Assembly (NCBI GenBank): GCA_030526005.1
Contig: JAUNDP010000004.1
Span: 1-64,000, forward strand
From: Eubacteriales bacterium
Lineage (GTDB): Bacteria; Bacillota; Clostridia; Lachnospirales; Lachnospiraceae
Reading direction: 5' to 3'
DNA length: 64,000 bases
How positions within the stretch are numbered: the stretch's first letter is position 1; each line of letters starts with the position of its first letter. The position numbers were made by a program, and so were the translations under genes. Shown in pieces: positions 50,873 through 59,082 of the stretch. Under the pieces are notes generated by a model that was not told the origin of the DNA, did not search any database, and worked only from the letters and a program-made list of their open reading frames with translations.

Positions 50873-52762
50873 TTAGATATTTAATGCACTCCGTTTTTCC
50901 AGAATAATTGCTTCCAGTTTATCTGCAGCTGATTTTGCATCTGCATCCACGATCACCTGACCGCCTGTCAGTTCTTTCATATCTTCTGTCAGTACCTTTG
51001 TCACCAGTTTGCTTCCTGTGATGAAAGGCGGTACTCCAAGGTGCAGAGGCAGACCAAGCGCCAGACCAAAGCATCCATCTGCCAGAGCCTGCTCTTCCAG
51101 CCACTGTGCTGCTGAGAGAACGAGCGGCAGCTGCGGAATATCAATTCCGATTTCTTTTGCCAGTTCTGTTGCAACCATCTCCAGACGTCCGATTGCCAGA
51201 CATGGACCAAAGTTTAATACCGGCGGAATGCCAAGCGTCTTGCATACTTCTTTCAGTCCAGGACCAGCCAGTTCTGCTGCTTCCGGTGTCATCAGTCCAC
51301 AGTTTTCAATTCCTCCTGAAGAACATCCGGCTGAGAGTACAATGATATCTTTTGCAATCAGTTCTTTTGTCAGCGCTACTGTCAATGTATCATGACCGTA
51401 TGCAACGCTGGAACATCCTACCACTCCGGCAACACCTTTGATCTTTCCTGACACAATCAAGTCAATTAATGGCTTCCAGGAATCACCCAGGAATTTTTTC
51501 AGTGAAATTTCGCTGACACCTGTCAATGTATTTTTATTTCCATGCTCTGGCAAGAGATTCATTTTTACTTTGCCGCGGCGGTTTTTATAGGATTCGATTA
51601 ACTCGTCAATGATTCTGTCTCCATCTTCTTTTCTTGTATCAAAATTAAATGGGATCAGCTCTGCATTTTTCTTCTTTGCAACATCATCAATACAAATCTG
51701 TTTGATCATCAGCTCATCGCAGATTGGTTCGATTCCAGGCAATGTACAGTTAAATTCAGACAGTACGCCGTCAATTCCTCCTGTTGCAAGAATTGCTTCG
51801 CTTGTGTAATTGTTTCCTGCATGACCGTCGAAAATCTCTGTATAATGAGCGCCTCTCAGCTGAAGATCCTGTCCAACACAAGTACATCCTACCAGTTTAA
51901 ATCCTTTTGCCCCTGCTGCTTTTGCTTTTTCCACAACATCTTCGTCCAGCAGACGGTCCTGAATATAAGTAAACATCGAATGCTGATGTCCTGTAATCAT
52001 GATATTGATATAGTCCGGATCAATCACATTCAATCCAACCGGAGCAAAACGGATCTCAGGCTCTCCCAGCAAAATATCATTTAATAAGTTTGTCAGCATC
52101 AATCCGTACACACCTGTGGAAATACCAAGTTTTAAGCAGTCTACCAGCATATCCATCGGATCAGAATTTAAGTTTGTAGAACATTTTACAACGCCTGCAA
52201 ATACTTCTGATTTTGATCCTCCCGGCAGGATTCCTAATTTCTTCCATGCTTCCAGACGAGGACTGTATGCTAATTTTTCAATCAGCTCCATCTGCACATA
52301 TTCTGGCTTATAAAGATCTGCCAGTACCTGATCTGCTACTTTCACTGCCAGATCATAAACATCATTTCCTTCTATACCTAACTCTTCTGCCAGGCGATAT
52401 AAAGCAGCTTCTGAACGAATTTTTCCTTTTGCCAATGCTGTATCTCTTAAATTCTTCGCTGTATTTTCAACGATATGGATATAACATCCGCTTCCAGCTG
52501 CCACTGCACGCAGAAAGTTTCTCGCTACAATCGTATCTGCATCTGCACCACAGATTCCTCTTGGTGCTTTTGGAGTAATTCTACACGGACCATTTGCACA
52601 GAGACGACAACAGACGCCCTGAAGACCAAATCCACATTTTGTAGACTGTCCCTCTGTACGGTGATGGGAAGTTTCCATTGGAAGGCTGCGGATAAACGCC
52701 TCTAACGGTTTATCTGCGCTTGCACATGTGCGGTTGCTAAAGCAATTTGTACATTCACTCAT
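50873..52762 (-). CDS. cooS: anaerobic carbon monoxide dehydrogenase catalytic subunit
   Basis: A Ni-Fe CO dehydrogenase, 629 aa, that interconverts CO and CO2. The N-terminal cluster cysteines are in KCGFGLQGVCCRLCANGPCR (about residues 43-62). C-cluster region segments include GCTCVGQDLQ, GVVGCSSVAYGHD, LSAGCSSGGIENCGLM and NFGPCLAIGRLE. There is no acetyl-CoA synthase gene nearby, so this looks like a stand-alone CooS, with CooF and a flavoprotein, for CO oxidation or redox balance and not for the Wood-Ljungdahl pathway as such. The start at 52762 follows AGGAGG. Confidence 0.96.
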   Translation of the reverse strand: MSECTNCFSNRTCASADKPLEAFIRSLPMETSHHRTEGQSTKCGFGLQGVCCRLCANGPCRITPKAPRGICGADADTIVARNFLRAVAAGSGCYIHIVENTAKNLRDTALAKGKIRSEAALYRLAEELGIEGNDVYDLAVKVADQVLADLYKPEYVQMELIEKLAYSPRLEAWKKLGILPGGSKSEVFAGVVKCSTNLNSDPMDMLVDCLKLGISTGVYGLMLTNLLNDILLGEPEIRFAPVGLNVIDPDYINIMITGHQHSMFTYIQDRLLDEDVVEKAKAAGAKGFKLVGCTCVGQDLQLRGAHYTEIFDGHAGNNYTSEAILATGGIDGVLSEFNCTLPGIEPICDELMIKQICIDDVAKKKNAELIPFNFDTRKEDGDRIIDELIESYKNRRGKVKMNLLPEHGNKNTLTGVSEISLKKFLGDSWKPLIDLIVSGKIKGVAGVVGCSSVAYGHDTLTVALTKELIAKDIIVLSAGCSSGGIENCGLMTPEAAELAGPGLKEVCKTLGIPPVLNFGPCLAIGRLEMVATELAKEIGIDIPQLPLVLSAAQWLEEQALADGCFGLALGLPLHLGVPPFITGSKLVTKVLTEDMKELTGGQVIVDADAKSAADKLEAIILEKRSALNI

Positions 52763-52810
52763 TTTATTTCCTCCTATCGCATTTCCGATAATAATATTCA
52801 TTACTATTTA

Positions 52811-52839
52811 AATATAACGAATTTTTCCAAAATATGCAA
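52811..52839 (-). promoter_or_regulatory. promoter of the cooS operon
   Basis: TTGCAT (52834-52839) and TATATT (52811-52816) with a 17-base spacer on the minus strand; leader about 40 bases. Confidence 0.75.
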
Positions 52840-52858
52840 GTTTTTTTTCACAAAAAAA

Positions 52859-52887
52859 CTGCAGATTTTTTTTTATAAAATCTGCAG
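52859..52887 (-). terminator. terminator of the YARHG-repeat gene
   Basis: An 11-bp stem (52859-52869 with 52877-52887) begins 15 bases past the stop codon and is followed on the minus strand by a T7 run (complement of 52852-52858). Confidence 0.92.
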
Positions 52888-52902
52888 CCTTTTTCCTTCC
52901 TG

Positions 52903-53994
52903 TTAATTCAGGATATATCCCTTCGGATCTAGCATATATTCATAATTTTTTAAGAATTCTACATTTGCAGTCTCATATTGATTCAATACAGAAGGCGAAA
53001 AGCTCTCCGGACTGATCCATCCATAATACCATGTCTTTTGATTAAAGTAATTCTGCAGTTCCATCGACTCAAACAATCTGCCGCGTCTTGCATAAATTTC
53101 ATTTCTAGCATAGCAAATTTCCTGAATGGACAAATTTCTAACATCGTTGTTTGTCAGATAACGGCTGTTGCTGTCATAAAAAATATAGGTATCATCCATG
53201 CTACCATAACTTCCTACAGCGTAAATGTTGTATCCCGGCTGATCCAGAAGGTATCCGCTCGCCGAACGGGCAAGTTCATTATCTTGCAGTAGTTTGATAT
53301 TTGCCAATTCATATGTATTAAATACAGAGTCAGAAAAATCTTCAGGGCTGATGCAGCCATTATACCAGGATTTTGACCAGAAGTAATCTTTTAATTCCTG
53401 AGAATCAAACATTCTTCCATGGCGGGCATAAATCTCATTCTTGGCATAGCAGATTTCCTGTAATGTCATCGTATTAACTTCGCTCTGCATAATATAGCGC
53501 ATATCACTGCCATAAAATACATAACTGTCCGAGAATCCATTTTTTCCGTACAAGTAATCATAAATCGGCTGATAGCTGTATCCGTTTTGATCTAAAAGAT
53601 ATCCCTCCGCGCGAAGCGCATATTCTCTGTTTTTTAACAGTTCTATATTTGCCGTCTCATATGAATTGAGCATCGTATTTGAAAAAGCAGATGGATCAAT
53701 AGAGCCGCTATACCAGCTCTTTGAATCAAAATACGCCTGCAGTTCACTCGATTCAAATCGTCTTCCATAGCGCGCATAAATCTCATTTCTGGCATAGCAC
53801 AGTACTTGAATAGGCATATCCGATATATCGGCCTCTGTTAAATAATAAGTATTGCTTCCTGGTATAATATAATCATATACTGCATCTGCCAATACAGTAT
53901 CCGCACTCTTTGTTCTGCCAACCATGAAGATACAACAGAATAACATTACTGCGATCCACCATCGCCGCTTCACCTGTCCTTTCGCTTTTCTCAT
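52903..53994 (-). CDS. secreted or membrane-anchored protein with three YARHG domains
   Basis: A 363-aa extracytoplasmic protein. After a basic N-terminus and hydrophobic helix (WWIAVMLFCCIFMVG), it consists of three tandem repeats of about 80 residues (roughly 45-125, 160-240 and 272-352). Each has a tyrosine-rich lead, a CYARNEIYARYGRRF-type YARHG motif (YARYGRRF, YARHGRMF, YARRGRLF), then an acidic SKSWY or QKTWY segment, and ends with a NxYExAN-x4-LL/FLKN unit. YARHG domains are found on bacterial cell surfaces, but their function is not known. Start 53994 follows AAGGAGGG. It is transcribed alone. Confidence 0.85.
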   Translation of the reverse strand: MRKAKGQVKRRWWIAVMLFCCIFMVGRTKSADTVLADAVYDYIIPGSNTYYLTEADISDMPIQVLCYARNEIYARYGRRFESSELQAYFDSKSWYSGSIDPSAFSNTMLNSYETANIELLKNREYALRAEGYLLDQNGYSYQPIYDYLYGKNGFSDSYVFYGSDMRYIMQSEVNTMTLQEICYAKNEIYARHGRMFDSQELKDYFWSKSWYNGCISPEDFSDSVFNTYELANIKLLQDNELARSASGYLLDQPGYNIYAVGSYGSMDDTYIFYDSNSRYLTNNDVRNLSIQEICYARNEIYARRGRLFESMELQNYFNQKTWYYGWISPESFSPSVLNQYETANVEFLKNYEYMLDPKGYILN

Positions 53995-54063
53995 AAGAAT
54001 CCCTCCTTTTATGCTTATGCTGAATCTCCTATTTCTTTTTCTCTTTTTCAGCATTTTTTCTTT

Positions 54064-54072
54064 ATTATACCA
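54064..54072 (-). promoter_or_regulatory. extended -10 promoter of the YARHG-repeat gene
   Basis: TGGTATAAT on the minus strand (TATAAT 54064-54069, TGN 54070-54072), with a poor -35. It gives a leader of about 65 bases. Confidence 0.6.
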
Positions 54073-54329
54073 TAACAATTCAAAAGATCCTATTAAGAAA
54101 AAAGAAAAAAGTTTTTAGAATTTTTCATAAAATCTGCATATACTTTGAACCCCGTAACAAACCCGTTCCAGCGTATGCCATTCTATCTGTGTTTTACAGT
54201 GCAGTTCTTTTACCTGTTCTTCCTTTTTCCTTCTCTGGGAAATAAAATACTGATTCTATTCATTGTAATCTCCCTTTTTTCTGTTACTTCTTTTTTTATT
54301 TTATCATCCCCATTCCATACTCTCAACAC
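54073..54329. other. gene-free stretch between the YARHG and GH3 genes
   Basis: T-rich on the plus strand. I see no convincing gene, RNA or repeat. A hydrophobic plus-strand reading frame runs through it but has no ribosome binding site and crosses the GH3 terminator. Confidence 0.6.
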
Positions 54330-54377
54330 AAAAAAGAGTGCTGTGAAACAACGATCTCTCGCCATTTCACAGCACTC
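54330..54377 (-). terminator. terminator of the GH3 gene
   Basis: A 13-bp stem (54336-54348 with 54365-54377) followed on the minus strand by TTTTTT (complement of 54330-54335). It lies about 80 bases past the stop codon. Confidence 0.92.
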
Positions 54378-54459
54378 CCTGACTCTTCTTTCCCTTTATG
54401 GGATTTTTAGGAGAACTATTACATTGCTATTTTATTAGCAGCGTCATATTGATTCTTTT

Positions 54460-57400
54460 TTATTTTACTTCTGTTTTTTCTACTGTAGAGTAAACTTCCA
54501 GCTGGTCTGCGCGATCCTGTGTATAGGAACTGGATTCTACATCATCAAACAAACTTGCAAACTGGTTAGATTCCATAACTACATTCAGGATGTTGATTGT
54601 GCTCTTCTGCAGATCGCCAAGTGTAATATTATTCTCTTTGTAATCGCCTTTGTAAACGATTGTTGTCGTTCCGTCTCCATTATCTGTCACTGTAACTGCA
54701 TCGCCAAGTTCTGCAATCAGATCTTTAACTGCTTTTTCAGTTTCTTCTCCGTCAACAACTGCCGGACGAACTGCCGCATTGTAATCGTCTGTTTTAACTG
54801 TTTTTTCAAATGTTACTTTGCCGTCTGCTGAGAGAACAAATTCGCCCCATGCTGTTGTAGCGCGCGGACCAAACCAGCCTTGTCCGATTGTTACTTCTGG
54901 ATAAATGTCATCTTCTGCAAATGTCGGCGCTACATCTCCAAATCCTTCTGTTTTAATATTGTCTACAGAATTTCCTGGCATAATCAGGTCATTTCCTGCG
55001 TGCATGGAGATTGCCGGTGTGGACTGTCCGCCGCCCCAGTCTGTCATGATCAGACCATCGAAGCCCCACTCACCGCGAGCGATGTCTGTACACAGATCAT
55101 AGTCATCAGCTGCCGGAACACCATTATTTAAGTTGTAAGATGTCATAATTGTCATTGGTTTTGCACCTTTGACTGCCATCTCAAATCCTTTCAGATAGAT
55201 TTCACGGAAAGTTCTTTCTGAGATTGTATTATTTACTGCATTACGGTTATCTTCCTGACTATTTCCTGCAAAATGTTTCAGGCTGACACCAACGCCTGGG
55301 TTGGACTGAATACCTGTTGTCTCAGCGATTGCCACACTACCTGTCAGGAATGGATCTTCTGAGAAATATTCAAAGTTACGTCCGCAAAGAGGATTTCTGT
55401 GGATGTTCATACCTGGCGCAAGCAATGTAGTAATACCAAACTCATGCAATTCTTCTCCGAATGCTGCTCCAACTGTCTGAATATTTTCTGTATCCCAGGA
55501 CTGTGCAAGCAGTGTTCCAATCGGCCATGCTGTACAGAACTGATAATATTTCGTTCCGTCTTCGCCTTCTTCTTCTCTTGTGATACGAAGTCCTGCTGGT
55601 CCGTCTGCCAGTACAATATTTGGAATCTTCTTGGACTCAATGTAGATACCGGCTGTCTCTCCGGCTGCTCCTGATACAGAATTTGCCTGTGCGCCAAACA
55701 TAGTTCCGTCGCTTAACTGATTTGCATTGTCTGAAGTTGCTCCGGCTGCCTGTCCACTTGCTCCAGGAACCTTATTTCCACCGATTACAATGTCTGCCAT
55801 CTCAGATACGGTCAGTCCAGATACAAACTCTTCCATTGTAATCTTTCCGTCATAAACATCTTTCAGAGTAGCGGAGCTGAAGTCGCCCTCTAATTTCTCT
55901 ACTTTTTCTTCATATGCTCCATGATATTTGCTTTCCGGTGCATATGGCAGATTTTCTGCAAGATATTGCGTCTCTGTTGTGTCAGATACATATGCGGTTA
56001 CACTCTCATCATCGTATGGAGATGCGTTGTTTTCTGATGGAAGATCTGTTGCTTTTAATTCCATTACAGGAGCCGCTGCGATCTCATCTGCCTCCCCTTC
56101 ATATGTGTATGGTGTTGCGCCTTCTTTTGAAAGCTCTTTGATTTCTTTATCTGCAACTCTTTGATTGCTTAACTGTTCTGTCACAGCTGTCTCGTCTAAT
56201 TTTACAACGCCTGCGACTTTTGTATTTCTGGAGCTGTTTCCGACACGCACTACATAGTCGCCTGCTTCCATGATATAAGCTGCTTTTTCTTCTGAATAAG
56301 CGGACATTTCTGTTGTTTTATATGTCAGTGTCAATGTCTGGCTCTGTCCTGGAGCAAGCTCATCTGTCTTTCCAAATGCTGCCAGTTCCTGATACGGTTT
56401 TTCCAAGTCTCCGTCAGGAGCTGAGAAATAAACTTCTACTACTTCTTTTCCTGAATATGTATCTCCTGTATTTGTAACAGTTGCTGTCACAGTAACATTG
56501 TCTTTGTCGGCTGTAATACTGTCCACTGCAATATCAAATGTCGTATAGGATAATCCATATCCAAATTCATATGCTGGCTGTACGCCAAATGTATCAAAAT
56601 AACGATATCCTACATAGATGCCGTCTGTATAATCTTCCTGGTCTACATTGTCATCATTGTGGCTGAAGTTTTCGGATGAAGGATAATCTTCATATTTCTT
56701 TGCCCATGTATCTGTTAATTTTCCAGATGGTGTCACTTCGCCATTTAATACTTTCACTACGGCATCTCCGCCGCGCATACCTGCCTGAGACATCAGCAGC
56801 AAGGAATCGATTCCTTCGATCTCCTGCATAAAGGAAGTATCAATAACTCCGCCTACGTTCAGAACTACGATACATTTATCAAAATTTTCAGCTAATTTCT
56901 GAATATTTGCTTTTTCAATATCTGTCAGATAATAATCTCCGGCTTCTGTTTTACGGTCAGCGCCCTCACCTGAATTTCTTGCTACAACATAGATTGCTGT
57001 ATCCGTATCTGCTTTGGAAGCTTCCAGCTGCTCGTCTGTAATTTCCTGATCTGCCACTTCTACATGTCCAAACAGTCCGTTTACATTTTCAGCCGCTTCA
57101 TCATAAGCTACTTTATATTCATTAATCCAGTCTTCCGATGTGATATTATATCCTGCATTTTTCAGTCCATCCCATACGTTTACAACATATCTCTGGTTTA
57201 CATCGCCTGAGCCTGTTCCGCCTTTTACTGTTCCATATGCTCCGCCGCCATACAGTGCAATATTTCCGCTATCTGCGATCGGTAGTGTATTGTCTTTATT
57301 CTCTAATAATACCATACCCTGTGTTGCCGCTGTCATGGACAGTTCTGCATTTCTTGTCTCTCTCTCAGAAACCTCATCTGTTGTAACTGCTCCTACGCCT

Positions 57401-57492
57401 GCTGCAAATACGCTGCTACCGCTAGTCATCACCATAGAAGCTGTCAGAACTGCTGTCAAAACTTTTTTTGCTACCTTTTTGTTTTTGTTCAT
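54460..57492 (-). CDS. secreted glycoside hydrolase family 3 enzyme with reversed domain order
   Basis: A 1010-aa beta-glycosidase (beta-glucosidase or xylosidase class; exact sugar unknown). It has a signal peptide cleaved near SSVFAAG (about residue 31). The order of domains is C-domain first: a GH3 C-terminal-like domain (about 50-260, GMVLLENKDNTLPI and IALYGGGAYGTVKGG), then a fibronectin III-like region (about 340-420, GKEVVEVYFSAPDG), then the GH3 TIM-barrel domain (about 620-850, APGMNIHRNPLCGRNFEYFSEDP region, KHFAGNSQEDNR). The nucleophile should be Asp818 in GLIMTDWGG. Classic GH3 enzymes have the barrel first; the permuted order is known from rumen Butyrivibrio and Ruminococcus enzymes. 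It has its own promoter with a direct-repeat operator. Confidence 0.9.
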   Translation of the reverse strand: MNKNKKVAKKVLTAVLTASMVMTSGSSVFAAGVGAVTTDEVSERETRNAELSMTAATQGMVLLENKDNTLPIADSGNIALYGGGAYGTVKGGTGSGDVNQRYVVNVWDGLKNAGYNITSEDWINEYKVAYDEAAENVNGLFGHVEVADQEITDEQLEASKADTDTAIYVVARNSGEGADRKTEAGDYYLTDIEKANIQKLAENFDKCIVVLNVGGVIDTSFMQEIEGIDSLLLMSQAGMRGGDAVVKVLNGEVTPSGKLTDTWAKKYEDYPSSENFSHNDDNVDQEDYTDGIYVGYRYFDTFGVQPAYEFGYGLSYTTFDIAVDSITADKDNVTVTATVTNTGDTYSGKEVVEVYFSAPDGDLEKPYQELAAFGKTDELAPGQSQTLTLTYKTTEMSAYSEEKAAYIMEAGDYVVRVGNSSRNTKVAGVVKLDETAVTEQLSNQRVADKEIKELSKEGATPYTYEGEADEIAAAPVMELKATDLPSENNASPYDDESVTAYVSDTTETQYLAENLPYAPESKYHGAYEEKVEKLEGDFSSATLKDVYDGKITMEEFVSGLTVSEMADIVIGGNKVPGASGQAAGATSDNANQLSDGTMFGAQANSVSGAAGETAGIYIESKKIPNIVLADGPAGLRITREEEGEDGTKYYQFCTAWPIGTLLAQSWDTENIQTVGAAFGEELHEFGITTLLAPGMNIHRNPLCGRNFEYFSEDPFLTGSVAIAETTGIQSNPGVGVSLKHFAGNSQEDNRNAVNNTISERTFREIYLKGFEMAVKGAKPMTIMTSYNLNNGVPAADDYDLCTDIARGEWGFDGLIMTDWGGGQSTPAISMHAGNDLIMPGNSVDNIKTEGFGDVAPTFAEDDIYPEVTIGQGWFGPRATTAWGEFVLSADGKVTFEKTVKTDDYNAAVRPAVVDGEETEKAVKDLIAELGDAVTVTDNGDGTTTIVYKGDYKENNITLGDLQKSTINILNVVMESNQFASLFDDVESSSYTQDRADQLEVYSTVEKTEVK

Positions 57493-57524
57493 TGTTTGTT
57501 TCCCCCTTTTTTCAAGCTAGTCCT

Positions 57525-57530
57525 ATTATA
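57525..57530 (-). promoter_or_regulatory. -10 element of the GH3 gene
   Basis: TATAAT on the minus strand, with no recognisable -35 at 16-18 bases. Lack of a -35 is typical of activator-dependent promoters; a direct repeat covers the -35 position (next entry). Confidence 0.7.
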
Positions 57531-57551
57531 ATAAAATTTAATCAAAAAGTC

Positions 57552-57585
57552 TTTCACATTTCCGACTTTTATTTTCACTTTTCCG
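57552..57585 (-). promoter_or_regulatory. two 13-bp direct repeats, probable AraC-type activator site
   Basis: CGGAAATGTGAAA (57552-57564) and CGGAAAAGTGAAA (57573-57585), read on the minus strand, match at 12 of 13 bases and are spaced exactly 21 bp apart, two helical turns. The nearer copy ends at the -35 position of the GH3 promoter. This is how direct-repeat sites for AraC-family regulators are arranged. The YesN-type regulator encoded at 59066-60667 is the obvious candidate to bind it. Confidence 0.78.
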
Positions 57586-57591
57586 TATTTT

Positions 57592-59082
57592 TTAATTATA
57601 TTGATATGATTGCTTGATTCTTTTTTTCTTTTGTTCCTTCCATTTATTTAGTTGTCTTTGTTTTTCTTCTATAATTAAATCAATTCCGCTTTCTTTTAAC
57701 TCTTTAATCATTTTCGGAAGTATCTCGTCTACATCAAATGCCCCGCAAAGGAAACCTGATAGATACATATCCACAATGCCAGAAGTCACCTCGCATTCCA
57801 ATCTGACATCGGAATCATCGAATGCAAACCCAAGCGCCGGCGATTTGACCGCTGTCTCATTAAAAAGATGGAGTTCTTCCTCCAAATTCAGATCATCCCC
57901 TTCCCAAACGTATGCCAAATACGGATTGGGGAGCAGCCAGTTTAAATTAAAATTATATCCGATCTCACTTTCATCTTTTCCATCTGGATAAGAAATCGTC
58001 CCATCTTCATTTTTTTGATAATGCTCTCCTTCCAATCCCCAACAGAGCAAATTTGTGATTTTCTCATCGGTATATAAAAAATTCAGCATCTCCATTGCCT
58101 CTTCCGGGTGCTGGCTTCCGGAATAAATGCCGTACTGGGATGATGCGGAAGAATCTGTTGTCATAATTGGATCTTCAATCATCACACTGACCAGTTCTCT
58201 GCCTGCTGATTTTGATTCCTGTGCATTGATTCCCGGTTTGTATTTTACAATATAAGAAAACAACTGTCCTTCCCGTAAAAGTTCATACAGAAAAGGACGG
58301 TCACTCATGGATTTATAGCGCACGGTTTCTTTCGTATACAGATATCCCTTCTCTTTCCAGCTTCTGATTCTTTTCATCCAATTATAAAATTCTTCCGTCT
58401 CATAGTAATTGACCACTTTCATCTCTTTTTCATCGGACATCAGTACTCCCAGAGAATTTCCAAGCGAGTCAAACGGCATCAATGTGTCTGCTGCGATTCC
58501 ATAGATCTCTTCTCCCTCTGTCACAATCTCCAGTACATTCTCCACATCTTCCCATGTCTGAATTTCCTCCAGATCAATGTCGTATTTTTCAATCAAATCT
58601 TTTCTCATGCTGACGCCGTATGCAGAAGCCATATCTCTGTTTAGAACAATTCCATATTGTCTGCCGTTTACTTTTCCAAGTTCCATATACGCCGGGGCAA
58701 TCACATCATAAATATCTTGTCCTTCTTCTCTTAGCAACTCGTCGAGCGGAAGCAGTATATTTTTCTGTACTTGTTCCTGAAGTTCAGGCACCAGAAGTAA
58801 ATCTACATTCTGTTCTTCTGAAAGATATTCCAAAAGTCCAGCCTCGTTCAAATCATAGAAGTCTAAGTGCAGTTCCATCCCCAATGCTTCTCTTGTCCTC
58901 TCATTTACCGCTTCGCTTACCTTGTCAAAATCCTCCATGTTTCCGGTTGGTTTTCCAATCGCCATATGGATCGTTACAATATCATCCTGGCTGTGAGTCA
59001 GAATTTCATCGGAATGTCCGATATACGAAACTCCGATTCCCAAGAGAATAACTGCTCCGATTATTTTATACATTCTCTTCAT
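57592..59082 (-). CDS. extracellular solute-binding protein without partner permeases
   Basis: A 496-aa protein of the family 1 (sugar-type) ABC solute-binding class. It has an N-terminal hydrophobic segment (IIGAVILLGIGVSYIG) without a lipobox Cys, so it looks membrane-anchored and not a lipoprotein. Typical segments are VDLLLVPELQEQV, YGVSMRKDLIEKY, WEDVENVLEIV, YGIYSGSQHPEEAMEMLNFLY (its start and end) and a C-terminal helix-rich part. It overlaps the end of the response regulator gene by 17 bases, so it is coupled to the two-component system. No ABC permease is next to it, so a sensory role is likely: presenting a sugar to the kinase. Confidence 0.85.
   Translation of the reverse strand: MKRMYKIIGAVILLGIGVSYIGHSDEILTHSQDDIVTIHMAIGKPTGNMEDFDKVSEAVNERTREALGMELHLDFYDLNEAGLLEYLSEEQNVDLLLVPELQEQVQKNILLPLDELLREEGQDIYDVIAPAYMELGKVNGRQYGIVLNRDMASAYGVSMRKDLIEKYDIDLEEIQTWEDVENVLEIVTEGEEIYGIAADTLMPFDSLGNSLGVLMSDEKEMKVVNYYETEEFYNWMKRIRSWKEKGYLYTKETVRYKSMSDRPFLYELLREGQLFSYIVKYKPGINAQESKSAGRELVSVMIEDPIMTTDSSASSQYGIYSGSQHPEEAMEMLNFLYTDEKITNLLCWGLEGEHYQKNEDGTISYPDGKDESEIGYNFNLNWLLPNPYLAYVWEGDDLNLEEELHLFNETAVKSPALGFAFDDSDVRLECEVTSGIVDMYLSGFLCGAFDVDEILPKMIKELKESGIDLIIEEKQRQLNKWKEQKKKRIKQSYQYN

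Noticed and set aside
54145..54438. A 97-codon hydrophobic plus-strand reading frame between the YARHG and GH3 genes
   Set aside because: No ribosome binding site, composition explained by T-rich DNA, and it runs through the GH3 terminator stem.
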